This document shows positions 36,851 to 49,000 of a stretch of DNA of 64,000 bases, piece after piece. The notes beneath the pieces are model-generated. The model worked only from the letters and a program-made list of their open reading frames with translations, ran no database searches and had not been told where the DNA came from. Source of the DNA: Mesorhabditis belari (Eukaryota > Nematoda > Chromadorea > Rhabditida > Rhabditidae); NCBI GenBank assembly GCA_958450365.1, contig CAUEEP010000760.1:879462-943461 (forward strand). The letters run 5' to 3'. Within the stretch, counting starts at the first letter, position 1. Each line of letters begins with the position of its first letter. Made by a program: the position numbers and the translations under genes.

Positions 36851-37680
36851 TAGATAGAGTAGGACATAATTGACAATTTGTTGACAAGGTAATGTAGAAA
36901 GTATAGAATTCTTCCTTTTTCACTAAAAGCTGGCTTGTAGAAGTCTTGAGAATTACAAATCCTTGTAATTAGGCAGAAATTGAAACTGGGCAAGTCATTT
37001 CTCATGGTAATGTAGAAAAATCTATAGTTTTACGATCAGGGCTCATTTCTCAGAGATTTTAGGCATCAGAGGCATTTGAAATGCCTTTCAAACAAATAGT
37101 CAGTACTATACAAGAGTCGTTCAATCAGATCACTCATTACTAGTCATCGGTCAGTCATTACTTCAAGAAAAGAATCGTTCAACCCTTACTCATTACTAGT
37201 CATCGAGTCGTTACTAAAAGTTTCTTCAACCCAACTTCAAGATCTATCACCATATCTCTAGATTGCGCAATGATCGAGAAAGATCGGGGAAAGGGGAGCG
37301 GCTTCTTTCGAGTGGGTGACAGAGCCGAGAGAGGGAAAGAACGAACTGTCCTCTCCCCCGCTGTTCTTCCCTCCATTCCTCCTTTTCCCTCTCTTCCCTC
37401 TCTTCCCACTTCCTCTCATCCCCTGCATACCCTTTCCGTTTTTCTATTCAAAATCGGGCACGAGGACAGTCCCGTGCCAGCCTCGGCACTCAATCACTTG
37501 ATGATCATTTCGAAGTGTTTCGTTTTTGATTAGTAGCCTTTCTTGAATCTCTACATCTGTATTTTATCTGATTGACCTAAATAATTTTGATCTTAAAATG
37601 TTCATTATTCTCAATATTATCAATTCCAGGTTTAACTTGTTTGATTTACCATTTCTTGATAGTGAAGTACCTTTCTCTGG
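36850..37680. other. Spacer with a CT-rich segment, no gene recognised
   Basis: 37320-37440 is unusually rich in ctcttccc and is more GC-rich than its surroundings. Short open frames here lack recognisable motifs. No splice-consistent gene was found. Confidence 0.4.
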
Positions 37681-37682
37681 CT

Positions 37683-37778
37683 AAAGGCTTAAGGCTTAAG
37701 GCTTAAGGCTACAGATTTAAGGCTTAAGGCTTAAGGCTTAAGGCTTAAGGCTTAAGGCTTAAGGCTACAGATTTAAGT
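37683..37778. repeat. 7-bp ggcttaa repeat
   Basis: About 11 copies of aaggctt interrupted by two acagattt blocks. The unit is the telomere hexamer plus one base and could derive from it. Confidence 0.88.
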
Positions 37779-37864
37779 CACACCGCTTCTGTTTCGAAAC
37801 GCTTCATCCCTATCAATTCAATCAAAAATATCCAATCAGTTCTTAAAAGCTTTTAGCTATTTCT

Positions 37865-38180
37865 TTATTTCTTTACTACAACTTCTTTATTACAACTGCT
37901 TTACTTACAACTTCTTTACTATAACTTCTTTACTATAACTTCTTTACTTACAACTTCTTTACTTACAAGTTCTTTACTTACAAGTTCTTTACCACAACTT
38001 CTTTACTACTACTTCTTTACTACAACTTCTTTACTATAACTTCTTTACTATAACTTCTTTACTATAACTTCTTTACTATAACTTCTTTACTATAACTTCT
38101 TTACTACAACTTCTTTACTATAACTTCTTTACTATAACTTCTTTACTTACAACTTCTTTACTACAACTTCTTTACTTAGC
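37865..38180. repeat. 14-bp minisatellite (aacttctttactat)
   Basis: About 22 copies with variants actac and acttac. It is strongly strand-asymmetric (few G on the plus strand). Confidence 0.92.
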
Positions 38181-38524
38181 TATTTTCCTTCTTTACTTAC
38201 CCAATGATGATCAAACTCACATAAAATCGATCACTTTTATCTTCTCTGATCACATTTCCTAATTTAGATCTTGATCTGATTCCTCGTAGCCGAAAATCGA
38301 ATCAAATTAACCTGAAAGGGAAACGATTGCTTAGTTCAGCTATGAACAGACATTCGATATCTCAAGAGTATCCATTTTTTTTCGATCTCTATTCAAACAT
38401 ATGTTTCACGTTTCTGAGCTAAAGCAAATAATGCTTAAATTTTGAAAACTGTTTCCTTTAGAGATAATTTTTAGCAACTCTTACACAAAATCGATTAGCT
38501 AGGTGGACTAGTCAACTTTGGCTC

Positions 38525-38640
38525 TCTTTCTTTCTTCCTTTCTTCATTTTCTTTCCTTCTTCCTTCCTTTCTTACTTTCTTCCTTGTCTTTCCTTCTTCC
38601 TTGTCTTTCTTTCTTTCTTGTCTTTCCTTCTTTCTCTTGG
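38525..38640. repeat. CTTT-rich polypyrimidine tract
   Basis: Interrupted tctttcttcc repeats, resuming at 38730-38765 on the other side of a tRNA-like insertion. Confidence 0.85.
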
Positions 38641-38649
38641 CAAATTAAG

Positions 38650-38732
38650 GCACCGGATTTAGCTGAGTGGTTAGATCAATTTCCCGGAATTCGATGGTTC
38701 AGAAACCATAGAATTCCGAGAAATTGCTCGTT
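38650..38732 (+). ncRNA. tRNA-derived repeat
   Basis: Box-A-like tagctgagtggttaga at 38660 and box-B-like ggttcagaaacc at 38695, with a tRNA-like self-complementary middle (ggaattcgatggttc). It interrupts the polypyrimidine tract. It is not a canonical tRNA. Confidence 0.45.
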
Positions 38733-38944
38733 CTTCCTTTCTTTCTTCCTTTCTTTCTTCCTTGCCTTTCCCCTCTCCAGAAATCTACGTTTTCTTGCCA
38801 ATTCCTTCACTTCTTGATTTCTTGATATTCTTATCCAGTCTTCTTTTCAAGTATTGCCAAGTTTTACCTAGTATCTTCTAGCCTCACTTTTACAATTCTC
38901 CAATCACAATCCAATCCATATATCGACACTTGAGGGAGATTCTG

Positions 38945-39005
38945 CGAGGTTCTCTGTTTACCGAGCATCCCCGAGGGTCACCCACCTACTCGGATGAGTG
39001 TGATG
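38945..39005 (-). ncRNA. 5S rRNA-like fragment
   Basis: On the minus strand, gtaggtgggtgaccctcggg and the following atgctcgg resemble the 3' half of 5S rRNA (the conserved TGGGTGACC region and following G-rich stem). The 5' half is absent. It could instead be a 5S-derived SINE. Confidence 0.35.
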
Positions 39006-39259
39006 AAAGAGGTTGGGGCAGAGAAACAAAAAGATCACAATGTGAGGGCTGAACCTGTCCAAATCCATTTGTCCATTTGTTTTAATCACTTGCTTCAATC
39101 AAATTTACTCATTCATTGCAGCACAAACTGTTTCTAAAGTAAAGTCTTATAACTTTCTTATAAACATCATATAGACAATTTGTTTGAGTTGTTTACAACA
39201 ATCTTAGAGTTCAATTCTTGTTCTACATTCTTAATTACGTTCGTTCTTAGTTCTTAACT

Positions 39260-39362
39260 CTACTGATGTCTTTACGGATGTCTTTACGGATTTCTTTACG
39301 GATTTCTGTCTTTACGGATTTCTTTACGGATGTCTTTACGGATGTCTTTACAGATTTCTGAC
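39260..39362. repeat. 13-bp tandem repeat (ttacggatgtctt)
   Basis: About eight copies of tctttacggatttc or tctttacggatgtc. Confidence 0.85.
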
Positions 39363-40114
39363 CTTATCTATTTGTTAATTAATTTCTAAAAGTTCAAGAT
39401 CGCTTTTTTTCTTAGCATTCTTTTGCTTATTCATTTGGACCCCACCCTGCAATGAGCCATAGAAAAATGACTCATTTAGAATTACTCAAAGAGATCGCTC
39501 GATTCTGTCTGTGAATCGTTACGAGAAATTGCAAATATTTTTGGCATTCTTAGCTCGAATTCTGATTTATGATTCATTAGAATTGGTGATTCATTAGAAA
39601 AGAATAAAGATAAAGAAAAGAATAAAGAAAAGAAAAGAATAAAGATAAAGAAAAGGTGATAAACCTATAAAAACAACCTTTCTTAGTGCTTTGCAAGCTT
39701 TGCAAGCTTTGCAAAAGTTGAGACTAATTTCTAATTATTTCCCATACCTTTCACGCATTGAATTCCGCATTTTTGGAACTAGTTCATGAACATTCAGAGT
39801 GAGATAAACAAACTTTGACACAACAGTACATTCGCTTTTGAGGCTGACTCATTTTTGAATAGGTTTCTTTGGACTCTGGAGTCTTTTAGACATCAAAAAT
39901 CCTGTTATGAGCAATTTGCATGGGCTTGTGGGAAATCAGGCTCTGCTCTGACTGGGCCAAGTACTGGACCAGTCTAGAATAATCCTGGAAATCAGGCTCT
40001 GCTCTGACTGGGCCAAGTATTGGGCCAGTACAGGACTAAGTTTGAGTAACAATTGTAGCCGCTCCAGATCAGAGAAAACAACCCATAATAATGAGAAACA
40101 GAACCAATCTTTCT

Positions 40115-40195
40115 AGCCATTGGGATCGAACTGTTAACCCACCGACTAGGAGCCATTTGACTAGGAGACAAGACTCCTATCCGATCGTCTATTCT
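40115..40195 (-). ncRNA. tRNA-derived repeat
   Basis: On the minus strand it ends with acagttcgatcccaat, a box-B-like motif, preceded by self-complementary aggagtc/gactcc-type segments. Box A is weak. Confidence 0.35.
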
Positions 40196-40911
40196 TATCT
40201 TGAGTCATTTTGGTAATTTGCGGAGGTACAGCCGGATAGTTTTATAGTCATTGATCTTTTTTTATTTGATAGATGAATTTCTGAATTTAAGCTTTACCTT
40301 TACTAGTTTGTTTTAGCTAGAAAAAATTGTACTTTTGCCCTTTTCTGCGAATGATTCACCGCTTCAGACGTTTAGTATCAGAAAACGAAAGAAAATGCAA
40401 TAAGAAAGATGGGTTTCAAGTGGTGAATAATCTACAGAAGAGCTAGGAAAATAATCAATTGAAGAAAATGAGCAAAATAACGTTTTTTTATAAAAACTGG
40501 AGTTGAAAAGCTATCTTTTCAAAGCTACGAAAAGCTATTTCACAATCATCTTAATCATCGCATATTGTTTTTTTCGTCATCTCTTTACGTGGAATCTATA
40601 AAAGAAGAAATTTTCGATAGTTGATCATTTTCTTAGGTAATACATTGTAGATTTGTAAGAAATTGATAGAATTTTGAATCTTGAATATATGACAATCTTG
40701 AATAGTGAAAGTTCAATATAAGAATTTGTCATTCTAGGTCTCCGAAAAGTTACGAAAGCTATTTTGGAACATTTTTCTCAAGCATTTATCTTATTTTGAG
40801 TTTTTCAGTAACACTTTCATCCATTTCTTACTGCTGAGTTCATTTCAGCTTTATAATTTACTTGAGATATTTACGAGATGTTTCTAGATGTTTTGGGAAT
40901 GGATGGCTTTC

Positions 40912-40975
40912 GTCGCCGTGGAGCAGTGGCTAGCGCGCCGGTCCATGAAAAGTGTTATATGATTATATAATGTTA
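40912..40975 (+). ncRNA. tRNA-derived repeat, 5' half
   Basis: Starts gtcgccgtggagcagtggct with box A tggagcagtgg. The same start occurs at 42121. The 3' half is lost after ggtccatg. Confidence 0.45.
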
Positions 40976-41039
40976 TTATATATCATATCAGCCGAGGAGC
41001 CTGCCTAACGACGGGTTTTTCTCGCCTTTTTGCAGATGG

Positions 41040-42040
41040 ACTAAATATAAAGGGACTAAGACGTCTGTCTGTCTGTCTATCTGTTCATCTGTCTGTCTGT
41101 TCGTCTGTCTGTCTGTCTGTTCGTCTGTCTGTCTGTTCGTCTGTCTGTCTGTTCGTCTGTCTGTCTGTCTGTTCGTCTGTATGTCTGTCTGTTCGTCTGT
41201 ATGTCTGTCTGTTCGTCTGTATGTCTATCTGTTCGTCTGTATGTCTGTCTGTTCGTTTGTCTGTCTATCTGTTCGTCTGTATGTCTGTTCGTCTGTCTGT
41301 CTGTTCGTCTGTCTGTCTATCTGTTCGTCTGTCTGTCTGTCTGTTCGTCTGTATGTCTATCTGTTCGTCTGTCTGTCTGTTCGTTTGTCTGTCTGTCTGT
41401 TCGTCTGTATGTCTATCTGTTCGTCTGTCTGTCTGTCTGTTCGTCTGTCTGTCTGTTCGTCTGTCTGTCTGTTCGTCTGTCTGTCTATCTGTTCGTCTGT
41501 CTGTCTGTCTGTTCGTCTGTATGTCTATCTGTTTGTCTGTATGTCTGTCTGTTCGTTTGTCTGTCTATCTGTTCGTCTGTATGTCTGTTCGTCTGTCTGT
41601 CTATCTGTTCGTCTGTCTGTCTGTCTGTTCGTCTGTATGTCTATCTGTTTGTCTGTATGTCTGTCTGTTCGTTTGTCTGTCTATCTGTTCGTCTGTATGT
41701 CTGTTCGTCTGTCTGTCTATCTGTTCGTCTGTCTGTCTGTCTGTTCGTCTGTATGTCTATCTGTTCGTCTGTCTCTCTGTTCGTTTGTCTGTCTGTCTGT
41801 TCGTCTGTATGTCTATCTGTTCGTCTGTCTGTCTGTCTGTTCCTCTGTATGTCTATCTGTTCGTCTGTCTGTCTGTCTGTTCCTCTGTCTGTCTGTTCGT
41901 TTGTCTGTCTGTCTATCTGTTCGTCTGTCTGTCTATCTGTTCGTCTGTCTGTCTGTCTGTTCGTCTGTCTGTCTGTTCGTCTGTCTATCTGTTCGTCTGT
42001 CTGTCTATCTGTTCCTCTGTCTGTCTGTCTGTCTGTCTGT
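41040..42040. repeat. ~1-kb TCTG/TTCG microsatellite
   Basis: Almost 1 kb of tctg units with periodic ttcg and tatg variants, starting right after actaaatataaagggactaagac. All three plus frames are open for nearly 300 codons, giving Cys/Ser/Val-rich cycles. The strand is almost free of A. It probably grew from the gtctgtctg end of the dispersed element also seen at 57089. Confidence 0.95.
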
Positions 42041-42117
42041 GTCTCCTAAGCCTCAGCCCCCAGAGGATCGTTTGCAATGATTTTTGCGCCGTTGAATAGG
42101 GAATTACATGTAGTTGT

Positions 42118-42195
42118 TTTTGTCGCCATGGAGCAGTGGCTAGCGCGTCGGTCTATTGCCCATACGATCCGGGTCCGACCACTCGAATTGTGCTT
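42118..42195 (+). ncRNA. tRNA-derived repeat
   Basis: gtcgccatggagcagtggct (box A) and a box-B-like gatccgggtccgaccac about 40 bp later. It is a close relative of 40912-40975. Confidence 0.5.
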
Positions 42196-42379
42196 TTTAA
42201 AAAGTCCAAAAGCACGTTGTAATTCCACCTGTAATTCTACATGTAATTCAGAAATCCTTTTTTCCCATTCCTTACTTTCCTGATTACTAATTTTCTTGTT
42301 CTGACCTTTAAGGTTGTGAAGAGCCGGATATCTCTTTCTCTCTTCCCCCTTGTATTTCCTCTTTCTTCTCTAGCAAAAA

Positions 42380-42490
42380 AAGATATCGGGTAGCTCAGTG
42401 GTTAGAGTATCTGCCCGGAAAGCAAAAAGGACAAGAGTTCAATCCCCTCTCCGGAAATCTTTCTTTACCATTCTTTACTTTATTTTATTA
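42380..42490 (+). ncRNA. tRNA-derived repeat with a 3' tail
   Basis: tagctcagtggttagagtat (box A) and gagttcaatcccctctccgg (box B) with a conserved tail tttctttaccattctttact. The same unit and tail occur at 49463-49555, and the box-B half occurs at 19028. It looks like a SINE family based on a tRNA. Confidence 0.6.
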
Positions 42491-42924
42491 CGCAATCAAG
42501 GGGCTGTCTTTTTCATCAACGGAATCGATTTAAGCATGATTTACCTTACTAGCAAATGATTCAAATAGTGGATCATGTTCTCAAAGATCTTTGCCCAATT
42601 TTTCGAATTTAGTCTCACCTTTCAAGTGACGGTGAATGTGTTGAAGGTGAATGGAGAGATGAGTGAGGGAAAAGGATCTTCCAGGGAGGGGAAAGACGAG
42701 GAAAGGAGGGACAAAAAGAGTGGAGATGTGAGTCATATCTTTTCCACTACGTAACACCGCACTTTTTCCTTCTCTTTTCCCCTTCCTTTCCACCTTTTTC
42801 TCTCTATTTCCCTTTAGGCCAGTTTCCTCTCGATTTTTCTTTTCCCTAAACCCCACAAAAACGTTTCGCGCATTCTCCTCATTCTCCTATTTTTTGACTC
42901 TTGCAAATGCGATCTTAAATTCCG

Positions 42925-43142
42925 GTAGATGGCTTTTATTAGTTATTAAATGGCTTTTATTAGTTATTAAATGGCTTTTATTAGTTATTAAATGGCTTTT
43001 ATTAGTTATTAAATGGCTTTTATTAGTTATTAAATGGCTTTTATTAGTTATTAAATGGCTTTTATTAGTTATTAAATGGCTTTTATTAGTTATTAAATGG
43101 CTTTTATTAGTTATTAAATGGCTTTTATTAGTCAATAAATCA
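42925..43142. repeat. 21-bp minisatellite
   Basis: Ten nearly identical copies of atggcttttattagttatta plus a. Because 21 is a multiple of three, it is open on both strands. Confidence 0.94.
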
Positions 43143-43174
43143 AATGGTCCTGTTAATCATTTATTTTAGCGTCT

Positions 43175-43745
43175 CAACGATTGCTTACCTTGTTGCAAAG
43201 AGTGCAGCCGAAAGATTTGTTTTCCATGAGCTCAAAGCACACTGCACAATTAAGAAGAAATCGATTTAGAGCACACTTTCTTATGGAACTGTTAAATCAT
43301 TTGATTGGGAAACATTTTTTGGCGATTTTGGCTATTTTGACCATTTTTTGGCTATCTTGGTCATATTTTAGCCATTTTTTGTCCATATTTTGGCTATTTT
43401 GACCATATTTTGGCTATTTTGGCCAGTTTTTGACCATTTTGTCTATATTTTGGCTATTTTGTCCATATTTTGGCCATTTTGTTCATATTTTGGCCCTTTT
43501 TTGTCGATTTTGACCATATTTTAGCTATTTTGGCCATTTTTTGACCATTTTTGTCGATTTTGACCATATTTTGGCCATTTTAACCATTTTTGGCCTAAGC
43601 CTAAGCCTTTCTTATCCTTGGAAAAGAATTTAATCCATTTCTTGCTGTGCTCTAGATCAATTTCTTCTTACTTGTGCCGTGTGCTTTGAGCTCATAAAAA
43701 CCAAATCTTTCTGCTGCGCTCTTTATTTCTTTATTTCTAGAGTCA
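43175..43745. repeat. Inverted repeat around a ttttggcca-type tract
   Basis: A segment at 43185-43262 (complement reads gtgtgctttgagctcatgga) is present in inverse at 43655-43735 (gtgtgctttgagctcataaa). Between them lie about 290 bp of degenerate ttttggctattttgaccat repeats. Each arm has a short Cys-rich frame beginning CFEL; neither is supported as a gene. Confidence 0.65.
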
Positions 43746-43974
43746 CTAATCTTTTTCACATCTATCCAGTTGATTTCTCAGTCTCGCTTTGCAAATCGTT
43801 TCCCTCTTTTCTTTTTCCCAGCTGTTTACCAGTTCGACGAATCGAGTCAAAATACGATGACTCGACAAGAGTTTCCGGTTTTTTCTAGATCGACGTCAAA
43901 CTTTTAAAAAACAGAAAACATGCAAAATATTTCATTCAACAAGTTCTGTCAAACAGAAAAGGCAAAACAGTTTT

Positions 43975-44115
43975 CAATGTGCCACCCATGTGCCAGCCAT
44001 GTGCCCCACTTGTGCCCCCCGTGGCTGGCACCCGCCAGCCCCATGTGCCAGCCATGTGCCATTCCATCCATTTCAATGTGCCATTCCAATCATTTCAATG
44101 TGCCATTCCATCAAA
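43975..44115. repeat. Degenerate catgtgccagc repeat
   Basis: Variants of gccatgtgccagcc and tttcaatgtgccattcc. Confidence 0.7.
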
Positions 44116-44309
44116 GTCCAAAATCGTCAGCCATTCCAGCAAAGCTTCTATTTTTGAGCCTAGAGATATTGCAGTGATTGAACATCATTTGGGCATCAGT
44201 TTAAGCTTGAGACTTTACAATATAAATCTTTTTCATTTATCTATTCATTCCAAATTAAATCCTTTTCAGAAAGAAGAGATGAGAAATGAAGGAGAAGTTG
44301 GAAATAGAT

Positions 44310-44362
44310 TCTAGAAGAATTCAAATTCTAGAAGATTCAAATTCTAGAAGATTCAAATTCTA
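44310..44362. repeat. 17-bp repeat gattcaaattctagaag
   Basis: Three to four copies. Confidence 0.8.
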
Positions 44363-44694
44363 GAAGATTTGAATGAATAAACGTTAATGTTTGAATGCAA
44401 ATCGATCATCACTACGCGTAATTCCCTGCACAATCAATTGTCAATCAATTGTGGGGTAATTGTTTTTCGAAGTGCACGAAAAAGAAGGTCACTGGTTCAC
44501 TTCATTTTTTGATAGAAACTTTTCAAATATTTCTCTCCAAAATTATCAGTTTTCATCCCATTCTTCTTCTTCTTCTTCTTATGGCAAAGAAATGAATTGG
44601 AATCACCTTATCGTTTCGCTCCAATTCTCACATTTTATCTCAAAATATAACAAATATTATGACGTATTTTTAACCAAACTTTAACCAAACTTTA

Positions 44695-44785
44695 ATCAAA
44701 CTGATTGCTAGTAAAGATTGCTAAAAATTCTTTAATAGAAGGTTGCTAAAAGATTGCTAAAAGATTGCTAAAAGATTAAATTCTA
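44695..44785. repeat. Repeat of gattgctaaaa
   Basis: Several degenerate copies in AT-rich spacer. Confidence 0.65.
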
Positions 44786-45301
44786 AAGTTTAATCTAAAG
44801 TTATTCTAAAAATATCGATTCCAACAGTTGTTAGAGTTTTAAAATCTACAATGCAGTGAATCGTAGAATCAAGTGAATTGTAGAATCAAACAAGTGCAGA
44901 ATCAAAGAGTTCTACAATAATAGCAAGTTCTACAATAGTAGAAAGCTCTACAATAGTACAATAGCTTTTCTACAATACAAAGCTTTTCTCTTGTAAGCTC
45001 TTGCAAGCTCTTGCAAGCTGTAAGCTCTTTTTGTCATCGATTAGATTTATTTTATTGTTTTGTTGAATATTTTTGGTTCAAAGGTCAACCTTTTTCTCCG
45101 TTTCTCTTTTCTAAAAAAGTCGATTCTTCATTTCCGCTCCTTTTCTGGAGAGCCTCATTTCTTTCAAACATTCTTTTTGCTCAAAAAAACCTCTTTACTT
45201 TTTCTATGCTTTTAAATTCAATTTTCAATTTTTCAAACCATATTTCAAACTATATTTCAAAGTTTTATTACTACTTACTTTTTTTCTTACTTCTTTCATT
45301 A

Positions 45302-45545
45302 CTTGCAAAGCTTTCAAAGCTTCAAAGCTTCTAAGCCTAAGCCTGAGCCTGAACTTCAAAGCTTCAAGGCTTTCAAAGCTTCAAGGCTTTCAAAGCTTCA
45401 AGGCTTCAAAGCTTCAAGGCTTTCAAAGCTTCTAAGCCTAAGCCTGAGCCTAAGCCTGAGCTTCAAAGTTTCAAGGCTTTCAAAGCTTCTAAGCCTAAGC
45501 CTAAGCCTGAGCCTAAGCTTCAAAGCTTCAAAGCTTTCAAGCAAA
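45302..45545. repeat. Mixed minisatellite (agcttcaaggctttca) with telomere-like blocks
   Basis: A 16-bp unit interspersed with three blocks of aagcctaagcctgagcct, which is a degenerate complement of TTAGGC. Confidence 0.85.
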
Positions 45546-46061
45546 GTTTAATTGAAGACTTTTTCAAGATTATATTTGATTAGAATGATTGAAAAAGAAA
45601 CTAGTTTAGCAAATTGAAACAGAAACTGGATTAGCAAATTCTTAAAACTAGTTTAGCCAATGAATTCTTGTGTTTAAAAGGCTTTTGTGTTCTTTTTACA
45701 GAGAAATTTTTGCAAACCTTTCAATTATTCTTTTCCATTCCTTTCCAGATGCAAAACGAATCCCAAAAGCTGGTTATTTTTGGGTAAAATTAGTGATTTT
45801 GCTGAGCCTAAGCCTCAGCAAAACTATCGAAAAGCTTGATTTTTTGAAATTCCAATAGCAATGCTTTCTTTTTTCTTCGTTTTTCCTTGTTTTTCTTGTT
45901 TTTCTTTCAAATTTCTCAAAATCCATCCCGTATTGGCTAATTTTTTTTTCAAATTTTCAGTTCACTCTCAAATCAATCAATTTTCGGGTGCTTTTTTCTT
46001 TGCGACGGTCACCTCTCTCTTCACCTAAAAGGGATCAAAAAGCAGAAGAGAGACACGAAAA

Positions 46062-49000
46062 ATGAGGCTGTATTTTCTCGTCTTACTTTTCTTTCTCCTA
46101 CTTGAAGCCAAAAAGCAAACGCCTGCACCAGCCGGTAAGAGTTTTTGTATCTTTAGCTAGCTATAGTGTAGCTTTAGCTGTAGTGTAGCTTTGTATCTTA
46201 AAAAAATTGGGCACTTTAACTGGTTAACAAATTTTTGTTCTACCTATCTAATCTATTAATCTATTTAATCGATTACTCGATTCATCCAAGAAAACGAAAA
46301 ATGAGTGCGCTAGGAGGTGTGTGCGTGTGTGTGTGTGTGTGTTTTCACTTTGGAGCACAAAGTACACCAATCTTTGAGTACAAAGTACACCGATCTTTGA
46401 GCACAAAGTACGCCGATCTTTGAGCATAAACTACGCCAATCTTTGAGTACAAAGTACGCCGATCTTTGAGCATAAAGCTACGCCAATCTTTGAGTACAAA
46501 GTACGCTGATCTTTGAGCATAAAGCACACCAATCTTTGAGTACAAAGTACGCCGATCTTTGCGCATAAAGTACGCCAATCTTTGAGTACAAAGTACGCCG
46601 ATCTTTGAGCATAAAGTACACCGATCTTTGTGCACAAAGTTAAGCCTTTCATTCAGTAGGCTTTTAAGGGAAATTTCGAAATTTGAGAGTATTGTATTGA
46701 ACAATAAGTTTTATTGTTTCGTTTTCAAGGTTTAACCCATTCTTTGTCCCGTAAAACATTCACTTTATTCTAAATTGTGAAATGGACTTCGTTCTCGTTC
46801 TCGCAAAATACGACAGTACAAAGGGTTTTGCGCTTTCCCATTTTTTACAATCTAAATCCTCTTTTAGTTAGGCTCAAATTGGGTTTTTGCATTTTGTAAA
46901 TTTCTGAACAAATTTTAAAGTAGAAACAAAAAAACAGAAGTTAGCAAAAGACTTTGGAAAGATAATTTGAAAGATTTTATAAAAAATGGCAAATTAAAGA
47001 GATGAATTAGACTGTGTAATGGATTGTTAAATAAAGTTTTTCAAAAGATGTACTCCAGAAAAAGCTACCACAATCCAATAGTGACCGAAAAATAAGCTAG
47101 AATAGAATATAATAAGCTAGAATAAGCTAGAATAAGCTAGAATGAGCTAGAATAGAATAGAATAAGCTAGAACAAGCTAGAATAAGCTAGAATAAGCTAG
47201 AATAGAATAGAATAAGCTAGAATAAGCTAGAATAAGCTAGAATAAGCTAGAATAAGCTAGAATAAGCTAGAACAAGCTAGAGTAAGCTAGAATAAGCTCA
47301 CGATTCTCTAGGATACGGTAGCTTTTTCCTTGCGCATCTTTTAAAAACTCATTTGAATAGAGAAATCGCTTTAGTTACTGTATTTTCAATTTCCAGGCAC
47401 TCCTCTAGTCCAATGCCTTGAATGCCGAGCAAGAGATGGAAAATGCACAAGGATTTGCGAGGGTTTTTATTGCTACAAGCAAGAGTACACCTCGAGTGGT
47501 AAGCTGAAAACAAGTACACGAATGTTGTTAGTTAGAAAATGTAGTTTAAAAGCTTTCATTTCATTGCCTTTTATACAGTTTTAGCTCGGGGGGTCATCAA
47601 AGTGAAAAGGGGATGCATGAATGCGACCGATGAAGGAGTGGCGATTGGAGAATGTCAGACAACACGCTCAAATCTGCCCGGATCCGATGCGCAAAAGGCG
47701 GAAACGTAAGGGAATATGATTAGCGTGGAATATTGGACATACTGTAGTTACTTAGTACTGTAGTTACTGTAGCTTTTGTCTTTGATTGGTTCTTTTCCTC
47801 ACTTTTTGTCTTGATGCAGTACCCTTAGGTTAACCAAACTTTAGATGATCAGCTGATCTAACTAATCTTTTCTCAAAGAAATTACCTAGATTAATCTACT
47901 TGCTGGTTCTGGTCTAGCTAATCTACTTGCTGGTTGCTTTAACCAATGAGAGTTTTATAATAAAAGTGCTCCATTTCACTACAAAATGTTTACAAGATAC
48001 TAGAGAAAGGTACTAACTCGAGGTAAAAGCTCCATAAGAAACCGAACTCCCATCCTGTGATCAGAAGCCTTATGTGTTATCCACTAGGCCACAAACGCAC
48101 GCTTTTTCCGTCTTTTAAAAGTCTTTTAAAGGATCCGTTCAAATTTGTTCAAAAAAACAGAAACAAAAAGCTACATGAGGGACCGAAACTTGACCCTGTG
48201 GGCGGAAGTCGTCTTACGCCTTATCCACTAGGCCACAAACGCACCCTTTTTCCGTATTTTAAAAGTCTTTTAAAGGATCCATTCAAATTCGTTCAAAAAA
48301 ACAAAAACGAAAAGCTGCATCAGGGGTCGTTGATCGTGTCCTTGATCAAGATGGGTTCTTGCTGCCCCTACGGTACAACAGGGTACCTTGGGTTGATCAA
48401 AAATTCATCTCAGCCGCCCCACCTTTTCACGGGTACTTGGGATCCCATTTCGACCGGTGGAGAACCCACCTTTGTGGCCAAAATGAGCTGGAATTGGGTT
48501 GCGCCAATCCTTCGCCAAGGTTTGGATGCAGTGACCCTGTGAGGCTTATAACTGGATTTGACCGAGGCACGATCAACGGGTGGAAGTCTTATACCTTATC
48601 CGTGGGTGGAAGTCTTATACCGGGTGGAAGATCTGTGGGATCAACGGGTGGAAGATCTGTGGGTGGAAGTCTTATGCCTTATCCACTAGACCACCAATGT
48701 ACCTTTCTACCCCCAGGAAAAGCCTTTTAAAGGCTTTTAAAGCATCCAAGCTTTAAAGCAAGCAGCTAAATTTTCGATTAAATTTTTACAAGCCCGGCAA
48801 AACATTTGACAGATTTTGATTTCAGATTTCTCATACCCGATTCTCATACTCGATTCTATAAAGTGCACTAGGTGTCCAGCCAAAAAAACTCATCTTGAGT
48901 TTGTGCCTTTTCCTAGTCAATTGAAAGACTGAATCTCTTTAGTTTGAAGAACAAGCTTGGAGAGCTTTTATTAAGGATTACTGTACGTATGAGACAACTT

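Noticed and set aside
41181..42099. Open frames of nearly 300 codons, Cys/Ser/Val-rich
   Set aside because: They are the TCTG/TTCG microsatellite read in three frames, with no splice or family evidence.
43181..43262. Cys-rich minus frame (CFELMENKSFGCTLCNK), like part of a zinc finger
   Set aside because: It is one arm of an inverted repeat, and the other arm breaks the pattern. No neighbouring exons extend it.
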